Shown: one piece after another, positions 15,210-23,957 of the stretch | Layout of the letters: every line of letters starts with the position of its first letter | Numbering within the stretch: the stretch's first letter is position 1 | NCBI RefSeq assembly: GCF_023554255.2 | Contig: NZ_JAMJWD020000003.1 | Location: 1-64,000, forward strand | From: Phyllobacterium sp. 21LDTY02-6 | Lineage (GTDB): Bacteria > Pseudomonadota > Alphaproteobacteria > Rhizobiales > Rhizobiaceae | DNA: 64,000 nucleotides | Direction: 5' to 3' | Translations under genes and position numbers: made by a program | Notes under the pieces: generated by a model | Database searches by the model: none | Seen by the model: the letters and a program-made list of their open reading frames with translations, nothing else | What the model was told of the DNA's origin: nothing

Positions 15210-15940
15210 TTTCCCCTTGAATAGCCACTCGGCAAACGATAGCGGTGCTCGATTTTGGAAAGAGTATCGAGACTGTCCAGCGACCGGGGCACCTTGATAC
15301 CTCTGGTCCAGCTCAACAATGTCGTGCGATCGAAGGTCCCGTTCTCATCGGCAACGGCGCGATGGAGGTGCCAATACGTGTCCCCATGCCGGCGCATATG
15401 ATAAATCAGGGCTTGCTGAAATTCAGCCGGATCATCCGTCCAATCGAAGAGCGGCTTCAGAAACTCTTCAACCGGCTTTGGCGCCATGCCGGTCTTGGCT
15501 TTCGTGGAAGCCGATGCCGGCGTTTGACGAGTAGGGGATGAGCTCTTCGGTCGTGTGGTTGACACCCGTGATGTATTGACTGGCTTTTTGGTCACCGTGG
15601 CAGGCGTGGGGCGATCATCACCTTTCGACCGCTCCTTATCGATCCAGCGCTTGATCGCTTCCAGACCGCATTGCAAGTTCTTCTTGAGCATTGCCGTCAT
15701 CTCTTCTTCCAAGCCGCAGGCGTCAGAGATTGACTGCCAGTCCATACGACCGGTCCGCATGGGCGGGTATTTGCGGTAGATGATCAGGCTGGCGAGGTAC
15801 GGCTTGATGTTGTCCAGGGTGCGTTTTGAGACCAACGGCGCGATTCGGAGATCGCAGAATTCGGAAATTTTACGCTGAAAATGAAGAGATGAAGTAGTTT
15901 GGTTTCTCATGGCAGCCTTTAAGTTCGTGTTTTCCACCAT
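15170..15940 (-). CDS. N-terminal piece of the split tyrosine recombinase
   Basis: About 256 codons from the ATG at 15940; an internal ATG at 15910 has the better ribosome site AAAGG. It ends RYRLPSGYSRGNCPINL and so on, while the overlapping -1 frame reads FKGKLPHQSRSASGHD, the expected continuation. It includes a low-complexity Ser/Thr/Pro/Lys linker (about 110-150) and a C-terminal helical region with an HTH-like core (RTTLLSWTRGIKVPRS). Alone it has no catalytic residues. It is either a true accessory protein or, more likely, the amino end of the integrase separated by one lost base or a programmed shift. Confidence 0.65.
   Translation of the reverse strand: MVENTNLKAAMRNQTTSSLHFQRKISEFCDLRIAPLVSKRTLDNIKPYLASLIIYRKYPPMRTGRMDWQSISDACGLEEEMTAMLKKNLQCGLEAIKRWIDKERSKGDDRPTPATVTKKPVNTSRVSTTRPKSSSPTRQTPASASTKAKTGMAPKPVEEFLKPLFDWTDDPAEFQQALIYHMRRHGDTYWHLHRAVADENGTFDRTTLLSWTRGIKVPRSLDSLDTLSKIEHRYRLPSGYSRGNCPINLGRLQGMT
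15209..15215 (-). other. Candidate -1 frameshift heptamer in the integrase overlap
   Basis: On the minus strand the upstream frame reads G GGA AAT, a pattern that fits X-XXY-YYZ slippage into GGG AAA. It lies exactly where the two recombinase frames need to join. A simple one-base deletion (TATTC for TATTTC) explains the split equally well. Confidence 0.35.
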
Positions 15941-15943
15941 CAC

Positions 15944-16263
15944 TGATGCGGGGGTGGCCTGCTAAGGCCATGTGGTAAACGAACTCTAAATTGCTGATCA
16001 TTCGGCCTGTGAAGCCGTCAGGGAGCAGGACCTGCGTCGGAGACTGGATAATCTACTACGAGTCGCGCATGGTCGCGACCATCGGAACCACACTACCATT
16101 GACAACCAATGGGGATCACTATTATTGAAACAAATAGTGAACGTAATTTCGGCGGGAAGGTTTCGAGTAAGAAGCCCAAGGGGATAGTGCCTGAGTTTAT
16201 TTGACCCCTTGCTGCCGACTGCTTTCATGGGGCTATCATATTGGAATTCGATAGGGGAATTTT
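15944..16263. promoter_or_regulatory. Divergent intergenic region with a promoter and palindrome
   Basis: 320 bases between the recombinase (minus) and the nucleoid-associated-like gene (plus). A consensus -35 TTGACA (16099-16104) is followed 15 bases later by TATTAT (16120-16125). A perfect 8-bp inverted repeat, TCACTATT-9 nt-AATAGTGA (16116-16140), covers the -10. This looks like a repressible promoter firing rightward; the repressor is unknown. Confidence 0.45.
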
Positions 16264-16680
16264 TTGGGGTTTCTTACTGAAGATGAATTGAGTTCGCTGC
16301 GCATAGAGAACATGGCCCTGCACGCGGTGAGCGATGACGTTTTCATGCCGCAGCCGGCCCGTGAGGTGGAGCAGGCGGATTTCTTCGTAGAGCGCATTCG
16401 CGAGACTGACGCCGCTGCGGTGTTCAGCTTTGAAGAGGAATCTCTCACTAAGACGCAGATCGAACGGATTGCGAAGGGTGAAGATGATTTCGAGACCGGC
16501 GCGCAGAACCTGGCGCGTGAGTTTGCCCGCTTCCACGATGGCACCAGCCGGAAGGGCGCCTTCTTCATCTTCGAGCTCGCCACCGACGTGCTGAAGACGA
16601 AGATCTACAGCCTCATCAAATACGACTACGAAGAGGTGGTCGAGCAGACGGAGGGTAACCAGGAGACGCTCTACGGCTGA
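16264..16680 (+). pseudogene. Nucleoid-associated (NdpA/YejK-like) protein, N-terminal part
   Basis: 138 codons from a TTG with AGGGGA five bases upstream. The N-terminus FLTEDELSSLRIENMALHAV, then ADFFVERIRETD and KGAFFIFELA, resembles the NA37/YejK nucleoid-associated superfamily. The frame stops after NQETLYG. In the next frame the sequence continues RLIVQAFVAGKR, which is the natural continuation. One base appears to be missing near 16670. The gene is broken or the assembly has an indel; family assignment is moderate. Confidence 0.5.
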
Positions 16681-16682
16681 TA

Positions 16683-17318
16683 GTGCAGGCGTTCGTCGCC
16701 GGTAAACGCTCCATCCAGAAGGCCGCACTCGTCCGAGTGGTGGACGGCAAGTCAGAGATGGCTCTCTGCGCGACTGACAGGATGAAGCCCGGCGCTGACA
16801 TCGGCGACTACTTTGCAAGCTATCTGCACGTCAAGCGTACCCGCAGTGACGACGAGCTCAACCGTGAGGTTGTTAACGTCTTGCGCAACATTCTGACTGA
16901 GCGCAAGGAGGACCTACTCGAAAGGGATGTAGCTCGGGCGTTCAAGCACGCTCAGGCGCATCTGCACGACCGGACCGTCGTCAATGAAGAGTCGATACGC
17001 GATGCGCTTCTCGCCGCCGCCGGCAATCCCGAGGACGAGAAAACGATTGGTCGGTTCGACCAAAGCCTGCGCCGTAAGCTCAAGAGCTCCAAGCTGGGAG
17101 GCTTGTCCTTTGCGCCGAACCGGAAAATCCTCAAGAAGCCTGGGCTGCGGCAATTGAGGACTACAGAGGGCGTGCTCATCGTCTATCCCGACGATGCTTC
17201 TGCCGCGACCGTCTCACGGGAGAGGGTCAATGGTAGCGGTGAAGTCATCACCATTCATACGAAAAAGGTGACCGATGACCGCATTGTCCCTGAGAACGCT
17301 CGCCTCAGCGCTAGATAG
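16683..17318 (+). pseudogene. Nucleoid-associated (NdpA/YejK-like) protein, C-terminal part
   Basis: 211 codons in the frame shifted -1 from the preceding piece, opening at GTG. It contains KAALVRVVDGKSEMALCATD, YFASYLHVKRTRSDDELNRE, and a C-terminal region with conserved KTIGRFDQSLRRKL. The tail overlaps the next gene by 44 nt. Joined to the upstream piece it gives a protein of about 350 residues, the usual size for this superfamily. Related DNA-binding proteins also occur as the soluble partner of a membrane protein in some defence pairs, for example KwaB in Kiwa. That analogy is inference. Confidence 0.5.
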
Positions 17319-18750
17319 TCTCGTCGCGGATGGCTCTTTCGTCCACGAAACCGTCGATGGCATCATCGTGTCCGAGTTGTCGGCGACGTCGGCGCGAGAG
17401 GTCGCGCAGGGCTTCGCTGAAGTTGCCTGGCATAGCCTTGTGTTCGATGGCGCTGATGCGGAAACCAAGCCCGACGACATTGACAACGACTTCGGCCCTT
17501 ATCGCGTCACCGCGCAGAAACCGCCGCAAAGAGCAGACGAGATTCTATTGCTAACGGCATCGGGTTTTCGCGATTGGCTCGCTGGTCCGGTGCAATCCAC
17601 GGTCGTCATCGTGGTTGGTCTCGACGAGGTCATCGCCACCGAGGGTACGCAGTTCGTGCCTGCGGAGGCGAACGCTGCCGTTGTCGAGAATGCCGTGACG
17701 CTGCGCAGTCCGCGCACGTTGGTGCGCGAATACAACGCGCAGCGCGTGGTGCCGCAGTCGGTCGGACGCTGGCTCCTGTCGAATTCTGAGACCTGGCATG
17801 CATCCGATCGGTTCCGCCTGTGGGCTGAGCATGCAATTCCAGCCATCCTGCTCTCCTTGGCCAATGAGATCGACCAGAACACTGGCGCGCTCGTGTTTAA
17901 GGGGCCACCGCGGCTTGCGCTGCCGACGCCAGCCGTCCATGCGGGCCTGGTTCCCGAATTGGGCAGGCAAGGCTTCGCCGACCTTCAGGCAGCCGCACGA
18001 TGGGTCTATGAACTGGAGCGTGAAGCAGAAACCAGACACACGCTTTTCGCAACCGAGTTAGCCCGAACCGGTGGAAACCAAGCTGACACGATCAAATGCG
18101 TCAAAGAGAATCTCGGCTTTGCGCTGGAAGGTGCCAAAATCGCCTATCAGATGTCATTGACGAAGGTGAGTGCTGACAATCTCAAAGCGCTCGCTGATTT
18201 GCGCAAGGCGGTGACCGAAGAGACCGGCAAGATTACGGATGCCACTCGGCAGGTTGTTGCGGCCGTCGCGTCGGCTCTTGGAATCGGGATTGGTTTGATC
18301 ACAGCGCGGATCGCCGCCAACGCCCCGTCGCTTCTTATTGTGGCCGTGATGACAATTGTCAGCGCCTACATTTTTGTGGTCATCTATTCGGGCCACAGCT
18401 TCGTTGCTTTGCAGCGGGAACTGCGGGACGTCTGGCGCAACCAGATTTATCGCTTTTTGTCGCAAGAGGACTATACCAAGCTCGTGGTGAAGCCCAGCCA
18501 AGACGCTGAGCGCATCCTGAAGGTCGTGTCATGGGTCGGCGGTATCGCGGTGGCGGTTACTTTCGTGGTCGCAGTCAGCGTGGCACTCATCCCTACCGGA
18601 GACTCGGTTTCGTCGCCCATTCCGGCTCAATCTTCGTTAACCGCGTCAAATCCGAACCCTGTGGTCACGCCGAGCGCGGGATCGGAAATTAGTGGCGCTG
18701 CCGAGGAGCCGTTACCAGTGGTTGCGGTGCCACAGGCCTCACCTGACTGA
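17275..18750 (+). CDS. Membrane protein of unknown function paired with the nucleoid-associated-like gene
   Basis: 491 residues from an ATG preceded by AAAGGTGACCG. The first ~320 residues are soluble with no recognised family. Three hydrophobic segments follow at about 325-347, 351-371 and 417-439, and then a Ser/Pro-rich tail of about 50 residues. There is no signal peptide, so the large domain probably faces the cytoplasm. It overlaps the upstream gene, so the two are co-expressed. Position at the island end, with a DNA-binding-like partner, suggests a membrane-anchored sensor/effector pair, but nothing in the sequence proves a defence role. Confidence 0.6.
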   Translation: MTALSLRTLASALDSLVADGSFVHETVDGIIVSELSATSAREVAQGFAEVAWHSLVFDGADAETKPDDIDNDFGPYRVTAQKPPQRADEILLLTASGFRDWLAGPVQSTVVIVVGLDEVIATEGTQFVPAEANAAVVENAVTLRSPRTLVREYNAQRVVPQSVGRWLLSNSETWHASDRFRLWAEHAIPAILLSLANEIDQNTGALVFKGPPRLALPTPAVHAGLVPELGRQGFADLQAAARWVYELEREAETRHTLFATELARTGGNQADTIKCVKENLGFALEGAKIAYQMSLTKVSADNLKALADLRKAVTEETGKITDATRQVVAAVASALGIGIGLITARIAANAPSLLIVAVMTIVSAYIFVVIYSGHSFVALQRELRDVWRNQIYRFLSQEDYTKLVVKPSQDAERILKVVSWVGGIAVAVTFVVAVSVALIPTGDSVSSPIPAQSSLTASNPNPVVTPSAGSEISGAAEEPLPVVAVPQASPD

Positions 18751-18975
18751 CGCGGGGGCGCAGCCATCGGATTCCGATCAGAGCCAGTAGGACGAAGTGA
18801 TCGGCGTCTGGGTCGATATGCTACATTATGCTTCCGAATCCGCTTTTGGGTTCGCCTGAGCTTTGTGTCTCGGAGTCTATTCTGTTTACAACATTCTACG
18901 CCGCAGTGCGAAATAGACCGCAACGGTTGCCGGCAAGAAGGATTTTTAGTAGGGTATTGGATGATCGCGATGATC

Positions 18976-18994
18976 GCAAGTAAAGATGGTTGCG
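18976..18994. repeat. Right copy of the 19-bp terminal inverted repeat
   Basis: GCAAGTAAAGATGGTTGCG, the exact reverse complement of 120-138, abuts the right attachment repeat. Confidence 0.8.
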
Positions 18995-19008
18995 TGTCCC
19001 CGCAACCA
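18995..19008. repeat. Right attachment direct repeat
   Basis: An exact copy of the 14-nt tRNA-fMet 3' end, marking where the chromosome resumes. Confidence 0.85.
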
Positions 19009-19040
19009 AACCAGACAAGCCAGCAGGCATCAAGCCAGAC

Positions 19041-19061
19041 AAAGCCCCGCACGGGGCTTTT
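19041..19061 (+). terminator. Rho-independent terminator, probably the displaced tRNA-fMet terminator
   Basis: AAGCCCCG-CA-CGGGGCTTTT hairpin 33 nt beyond the right attachment repeat. Before the island inserted it would have lain just downstream of the tRNA. Confidence 0.75.
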
Positions 19062-19378
19062 GGCGTTTCCGGGCCTCCGAAACCGTGCCCTGTCCCATCA
19101 GCGCTTCGAGCGCGGCCGTCTCGCCCATGAAGCCGGCGGGCTTCTGGCGCAAGCGCCCAGCACAAACCCCGAAACCAGCTTCTCATCCCCAACTCCACAC
19201 ACCGCCAGTTCCAGACAAGAAGCAGGCACCATCCTCGTGCCAGCTTCAAAGAGGAGATTTGCTCAAACGCGATTGCCTGCTTCGACAGGCTCAGCATGAG
19301 GGAGAATTGTTGATCGCGGAAGCGGAGGGGGCCGAGATTGAAACCTCTCAAAACTACCTCCTTGCAATCAAACCCAAT

Positions 19379-19497
19379 CCCTCATCCTGAGCTTGTCGAA
19401 GGGCGCTGCAACGTTTGTGCAATCCCTTGCTTGCTTGCATCGAAATAGTGCGTGCTTCGTGGTTCGACAAACTCACCATGAGGGCTCAGCATGAGGG
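19379..19497. repeat. MITE-like palindromic element, copy A
   Basis: It begins CCCTCATCCTGAGCTTGTCG, has the inner sequence GCAACGTTTGTGCAATCCCT, and ends in the inverted counterpart TTCGACAAACTCACCATGAG, followed by a duplicated GCTCAGCATGAGGG. One of at least five copies in this window. Confidence 0.75.
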
Positions 19498-19631
19498 AAA
19501 ATTATTGATGGCGGAAGCGGAGGGAGCCATGATTTGAAACCTTGCAGAACTACCGCCTTGCCACCCACCACCTCCCTCATGCTGAGCCTGTCGAAGCACG
19601 CAATACCGGTGGTGCAACACCTATTAAATAA

Positions 19632-19980
19632 GCAAAATCTGCACCACGCCCGCGCAATCGCGTCTGGTCATTGAAATGGGGGGAGACGGGCGGTCTTCAG
19701 CGCGTCGTAGTGGTATCAGGGTCGAGGTCCGAAGACCGCCCGCGACGTCTTTGCCTGCTGTTGCTGCGCTTGTCAGACGCAACAACCCGGAAAACGAAGC
19801 GCCACCTCCGTTTCCTTCTGCAGTTTGCCGGCCAATCGGGGTTGTCACTTCCGACCATCCGGCAACGCCATCCTTTCCCAGCTTGTCGAAACAGCTCCGG
19901 AAGCTGCTCCCCCACTGGAAAGGACCTGCACAGAATAACCCGGTTTCAAAGTGGTGGGATAAGTTTCCATTTATCCCACC
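19632..19980 (+). repeat. ~345-bp structured repeat, copy 1
   Basis: An intergenic element whose inverted copy lies at 46594-46938, with long stretches identical (for example around the CCTCCGTTTCCTTCTGCAG block). It holds several self-complementary segments: GGGCGGTCTTC with GAAGACCGCCC, and GGTGGGATAA with TTATCCCACC at its right end. Open frames within it are not conserved between copies, so it is noncoding. It may be a non-autonomous mobile element or a structured RNA. Confidence 0.75.
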
Positions 19981-20136
19981 AGGAGGGGCGTGTGTTGCAT
20001 AAATAGAGCGCGTGCTTCGTGCTTCGACAGGCTCAGCATGAGGGGCTCAGGATGAGGATGATTGATTTGATTGCAGAAAAGCAGGGAGCCCAGGTTGGAA
20101 ACCTCGCAGATCTATCCCCCTGCAAAACTCTACTCT

Positions 20137-20239
20137 CCCTCATGCTGAGCTTGTCGAAGGGCGCAGCAACGTTTGTGCAATCCCTTTGTTGGAGCGCTGC
20201 ATCGAAATAGTGCGTGCTTCGACAGGCTCAGCATGAGGG
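20137..20239. repeat. MITE-like palindromic element, copy B
   Basis: A complete copy: left end CCCTCATGCTGAGCTTGTCG, inner GCAACGTTTGTGCAATCCCT as in copy A, and right end CTTCGACAGGCTCAGCATGA. The ends are near-perfect inverted repeats, so the transcript could fold as a long hairpin. Confidence 0.8.
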
Positions 20240-20535
20240 AGGTTGGCTCAGGATCAGGAAGGGGGGATTTGCAGGGCTGGTCGCACGAGACTGGCCGAGG
20301 CATCATATTGCAGGCCCTTCCGACCCCGCGTTGCGCAGAGGCGGCCGGAACGCGGAAGGGAGGCGGCTGCGGTCGTCTGAGCCACCAGGCGGCGGGCGGG
20401 GGTCGAAATGGACGCCGGCAGATACTACATCGCATCGGGTGACGTGCCGCCAGGCAGCGAGCCGCGAGATGCGCCGACAGGCACATGGTCGCAATGTCGG
20501 GCGGTACGCTTTTGTCTTGCGCAAAGGAAAAGCCA

Positions 20536-21492
20536 ATGAAAGCCGCAGTCTACGACAATCCCGGCCCTCCCGCGGTCCTGAAATATGCCGATGTGCCCGA
20601 TCCCGCCTGCGGGCCGGACGATGTCCTGATTTCCGTCGAGGCGATCTCGATCGAGGGCGGTGATCTGATCAATCGTCGCTTGACCCCGCAGCAACCGTCC
20701 TGGATCGTCGGCTATGCCGCCGCCGGCACCATCGTCGCGATCGGCGCCAATGTTCGCGACCGCGCAGTCGGCGAAAAGGTGGCTGCCTTCGACATGCAGG
20801 GTTCGCATGCGGAACTCTGGGCCGTCCCCGCCGTCCGCACATGGCTGGTTCCGGAGGGGCTCGAATTGCCACAGGCCGCTTCGCTGACGATTTCGTTCGC
20901 AACCGCCTATCATTGCGTCGTCACCAAGGGTGGCCTCGGCGCCGATGAAACGGTGCTGATCCAGGCTGCAGCCGGCGGTGTCGGCCTGGCGGCGGTGCAA
21001 CTGGCGCGGGAAAGGGGAGCGACGATCATCGCTGTGGCCAGCGGCAGCCAACGGCAGCCGCGGCTGATCGAGCTCGGCGCATCGCATGTGATCGATCGCC
21101 TGAAGCAGGACGTCGTCTCGGAAGTGCTTCGGCTGACCGATGGCAAGGGGGCGGATCTCGTCGTCGATCCGGTCGGCTCGACGCTGCAAGCCTCGCTGGC
21201 CGCACTGGCTGCCGAGGGGCGCCTCGTCTTCGTCGGCAATGCCGGCGGCGGCGATCTCGCGGTCGATCTCTGGCAGCCGATGCAGAACAACCAGACGCTG
21301 CACGGCGTCTTCATGGGCCCGCTCTTCGGGCAGCCAGCCGTGAAAAAGACCGTTGACGAACTTCTCGATGCGGCGGCGGCAAAGCGACTGGAAGTCGTGA
21401 TCGACCGCGTATTTCCCTTGCGCGACGCCGCGAAGGCGCATGAATATGCGGAAACGGCCAAGCCGCTTGGCCGCGTGGTGATGATCCCCTGA
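20536..21492 (+). CDS. Quinone oxidoreductase / zinc-independent MDR-family reductase
   Basis: 318 residues from the ATG with AAAGGA upstream; an upstream in-frame start gives an unlikely N-terminal extension. It is a medium-chain dehydrogenase/reductase with an N-terminal GroES-like domain and the NADPH-binding AAAGGVGLAAVQLA (about residue 140). Catalytic and structural zinc ligands of alcohol dehydrogenases are absent, which fits the quinone oxidoreductase branch. It reduces quinones or other enones with NAD(P)H in the cytoplasm; the substrate is not known. It converges on ubiG. Confidence 0.85.
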   Translation: MKAAVYDNPGPPAVLKYADVPDPACGPDDVLISVEAISIEGGDLINRRLTPQQPSWIVGYAAAGTIVAIGANVRDRAVGEKVAAFDMQGSHAELWAVPAVRTWLVPEGLELPQAASLTISFATAYHCVVTKGGLGADETVLIQAAAGGVGLAAVQLARERGATIIAVASGSQRQPRLIELGASHVIDRLKQDVVSEVLRLTDGKGADLVVDPVGSTLQASLAALAAEGRLVFVGNAGGGDLAVDLWQPMQNNQTLHGVFMGPLFGQPAVKKTVDELLDAAAAKRLEVVIDRVFPLRDAAKAHEYAETAKPLGRVVMIP

Positions 21493-21516
21493 CAGCGATC
21501 GGAGACCACTCCCGGA

Positions 21517-21540
21517 GGGCGACCCGCAGGCGGGCCGCCC
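21517..21540. terminator. Stem-loop between convergent genes
   Basis: GGGCG-A-CCCGC pairs with GCGGG-C-CGCCC in the 57-nt spacer between the reductase and ubiG stops. There is no U-tract on either side, so termination would be weak. Confidence 0.4.
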
Positions 21541-21549
21541 TGCGGCCGT

Positions 21550-22293
21550 TCAGATGCGGACGCCCAGCACCATGTAGTTCACATCCGTGTCGGACGAGCG
21601 GTTCCAGCGGCCGGTCAGCGGGCTATAGGTGACGCCGACGCGCTCGACGACGTTGAGCCCGTTGCCGGTCAGGATCGATTCGAGCTCTTCCGGCCGGACC
21701 AGCTTCTCATATTGATGGGTGCCGCGCGGCAGCCAGCGCAGCACATATTCGGCACCGAAGATCGCCAGGCCGAGCGCCTTGAGCGTGCGGTTGATCGTTG
21801 CGACGAACATCACCCCGCCGGGCTTCACCATCTGCGCGCAGGCGGACATGTAGAGTTCCACATCGGCGACGTGCTCCACCACTTCCATGTTGAGGATGAC
21901 GTCGAATTTCTCGCCCGCTTCGGCGAGTGCCTCGGCCGTGGAGGCGCGATAATCGATGTCGAGCCCGCTTTGCTGCGCATGCAGCTTCGCCACCTCGATA
22001 TTGGTCTCGCCGGCATCGACGCCGACGACCGCCGCGCCGAGACGCGCCATGGGCTCGCACAGCAGCCCGCCGCCGCAGCCGATATCGAGCAGCCGCAAGC
22101 CTTCGAGCGGCCGATGCTCGTTCGGGTCGCGGCCGAAATGCGCGCAGACCTTTTCCTTGATGTATGAAAGCCGCGCCGGGTTGAACTTGTGCAGCGGGCG
22201 GAATTTCCCTTCGGGGTTCCACCACTCCGCGGCCATGCGCGTGAACCGGGCAACTTCGTCAGCGTCGATCGTCGTACGTTGTGCGTCAGTCAT
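21550..22293 (-). CDS. ubiG: Ubiquinone biosynthesis O-methyltransferase UbiG
   Basis: 247 residues from the ATG at 22293, which has GAGG upstream and gives the family N-terminus [17 protein letters not shown]. The SAM-binding motif is [14 protein letters not shown] (about 70) and the C-terminal YSPLTGRW is typical of UbiG. It carries out both O-methylations of the ubiquinone ring. Placement divergent from lysC is a conserved arrangement in Hyphomicrobiales. Confidence 0.95.
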   Translation of the reverse strand: MTDAQRTTIDADEVARFTRMAAEWWNPEGKFRPLHKFNPARLSYIKEKVCAHFGRDPNEHRPLEGLRLLDIGCGGGLLCEPMARLGAAVVGVDAGETNIEVAKLHAQQSGLDIDYRASTAEALAEAGEKFDVILNMEVVEHVADVELYMSACAQMVKPGGVMFVATINRTLKALGLAIFGAEYVLRWLPRGTHQYEKLVRPEELESILTGNGLNVVERVGVTYSPLTGRWNRSSDTDVNYMVLGVRI

Positions 22294-22546
22294 TGGCCTC
22301 ATCCTCATCCACAGTGCCGACAGGCCTTCTCCGGGCTGGAAAGTCAAGACCTATCGGCACGGTCGGGCGTAAATGCGGCGCTGCGCCGCCGGGCCGGACA
22401 AAATCAAAACGCCCCTCACGCAAGCCCCTGTTCTTGCAGTCAGACCGTATTTTGTTTATGGGAAACCGATCCTGCGGACAGGGAGCGTTGGGGCCAACGT
22501 TTCTTTTCCCCACTTACATTTCAGGCCTTCCAGAACGGTAGTTTCC

Positions 22547-23800
22547 ATGGCACGCATCGTGATGAAATTCGGCGGCACTTCGGTGGCCGATATCGACCGC
22601 ATCCGCAATGTGGCCCGGCATGTCAAACGCGAGGTTGATGCCGGGCACGAAGTGGCAGTCGTCGTTTCCGCGATGGCAGGCAAGACCAATGAACTGGTCG
22701 CCTGGACGCGCCAGGCCTCGCCGATGCACGACGCGCGCGAATATGATGCGATCGTCGCTTCCGGCGAGCAGGTGACCGCCGGCCTGCTGGCGATCGCGCT
22801 GCAGGGCATGGGCGTCCACGCCCGTTCCTGGCAGGGCTGGCAGATACCGATCAAGACGGACAATGCCCATGGCGCGGCAAGGATAACCGATATCGACGGA
22901 TCGTTCCTCATCGAGCGCTTCCGCGAGGGCCAGGTCGCGGTCATCGCCGGCTTCCAGGGCATAGGCCCTGACAACCGCATCTCCACCCTCGGCCGCGGCG
23001 GCTCCGATACGAGCGCGGTCGCGATAGCGGCGGCGGTGAAGGCGGACCGCTGCGACATCTATACGGATGTCGACGGCGTCTACACCACCGATCCGCGCAT
23101 CGAGCCGAAGGCGCGCCGCCTGGCCCGCATCTCGTTCGAGGAAATGCTGGAAATGGCATCGCTCGGCGCCAAGGTCCTGCAGGTGCGCTCGGTCGAGCTT
23201 GCCATGGTGCATAAAGTGCGCACATTCGTAAGATCGAGTTTCGATGATCCCGATGCGCCGGGCATGGGCGATCTGATCGATCCGCCCGGTACTCTAATTT
23301 GCGATGAGGAAGAAATCGTGGAACAGCAGGTTGTTACAGGAATTGCCTACGCCAAGGACGAAGCCCAGATTTCGTTGCGGCGCGTGGCGGACCGGCCCGG
23401 CATTTCGGCAGGCATATTCGGCCCGCTCGCCGAGGCCCATATCAATGTCGACATGATCGTGCAGAACGTCTCCGAGGATGGGTCGAAGACTGACATGACG
23501 TTCACGGTCCCTTCCGGCGACCTCGACAAGGCGCTCGTGGTGCTGGAGAAGGTGAAGGCCGATATCGGCTTCGACGTGATCCAGTCCGAGGCCGGCATGG
23601 TGAAAGTCTCGGTCATCGGCATCGGCATGCGCAGCCATGCCGGCGTCGCGGCCACGGCGTTCCGCGCGCTCGCCGACAAGGGCATCAACATCCGCGCCAT
23701 CACCACGTCGGAGATCAAGATTTCCATCCTGATCGACGGTCCCTATGCGGAACTTGCTGTGCGCACTTTGCATTCCGTGTACGGTCTGGATAAGCATTGA
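22547..23800 (+). CDS. lysC: Aspartate kinase
   Basis: 417 residues, starting MARIVMKFGGTSVAD with the kinase motif KFGGTSV at 7-13 and GRGGSDTSAVAIAAA in the substrate-binding region. Two C-terminal ACT domains (from about 265) carry feedback inhibition by lysine/threonine. It catalyses the first step to lysine, threonine, methionine and diaminopimelate. The length is normal for class II alphaproteobacterial enzymes. Confidence 0.96.
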   Translation: MARIVMKFGGTSVADIDRIRNVARHVKREVDAGHEVAVVVSAMAGKTNELVAWTRQASPMHDAREYDAIVASGEQVTAGLLAIALQGMGVHARSWQGWQIPIKTDNAHGAARITDIDGSFLIERFREGQVAVIAGFQGIGPDNRISTLGRGGSDTSAVAIAAAVKADRCDIYTDVDGVYTTDPRIEPKARRLARISFEEMLEMASLGAKVLQVRSVELAMVHKVRTFVRSSFDDPDAPGMGDLIDPPGTLICDEEEIVEQQVVTGIAYAKDEAQISLRRVADRPGISAGIFGPLAEAHINVDMIVQNVSEDGSKTDMTFTVPSGDLDKALVVLEKVKADIGFDVIQSEAGMVKVSVIGIGMRSHAGVAATAFRALADKGINIRAITTSEIKISILIDGPYAELAVRTLHSVYGLDKH

Positions 23801-23957
23801 TTCTGATTGCCGTCTAAGGGCATTTTCGGCGATGAACGATTGTCGGGAATGATTGTTGGAATGATCTGAATTGAGAACCGGCCAGAGGCGCGGTTGAATT
23901 GCAAGAGTTGGCGGGGGAGGCGGCTTGGCTGTTCCCGCGCCCAGTAGGAGCGAATGG

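Larger units (their letters stand above)
128..19008. mobile_element. tRNA-fMet-integrated genomic island carrying a phosphorothioation defence operon
   Basis: The segment lies between two exact copies of TGTCCCCGCAACCA, one being the tRNA 3' end. It contains a tyrosine recombinase, a dnd-type operon, an AbiE-like toxin-antitoxin pair and a frameshifted pair near the right end, and codes at visibly lower G+C than the backbone. The tRNA's probable original terminator now lies beyond the right repeat, at 19041-19061, as expected if the island was inserted between gene and terminator. No phage structural or conjugation genes are seen, so this is an integrative island rather than a prophage or ICE. 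The recombinase frame is broken, so the island may be fixed in place. Confidence 0.85.
19062..20535. other. 1.5-kb noncoding spacer of repeat elements
   Basis: There is no supportable gene. The stretch holds single ends and complete copies of the ~100-bp palindromic element and one copy of the ~345-bp structured repeat. Single ends of the short element (TTCGACAGGCTCAGCATGAG and variants) lie near 19279, 19577 and 20018. Confidence 0.7.

Noticed and set aside
128-19008. Prophage or conjugative element
   Set aside because: No capsid, tail, lysis, relaxase or type IV secretion genes are present; only a recombinase and cargo.
19671-20006. Open frames inside the 345-bp repeat
   Set aside because: Frames differ between the two copies through indels while the stems are kept, so it is not coding.
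19379-20239. Possible CRISPR array from repeated CTTCGACAGGCTCAGCATGA sequences
   Set aside because: Copies are irregularly spaced, in both orientations and spread across the window, with no cas genes; they are palindromic element ends.
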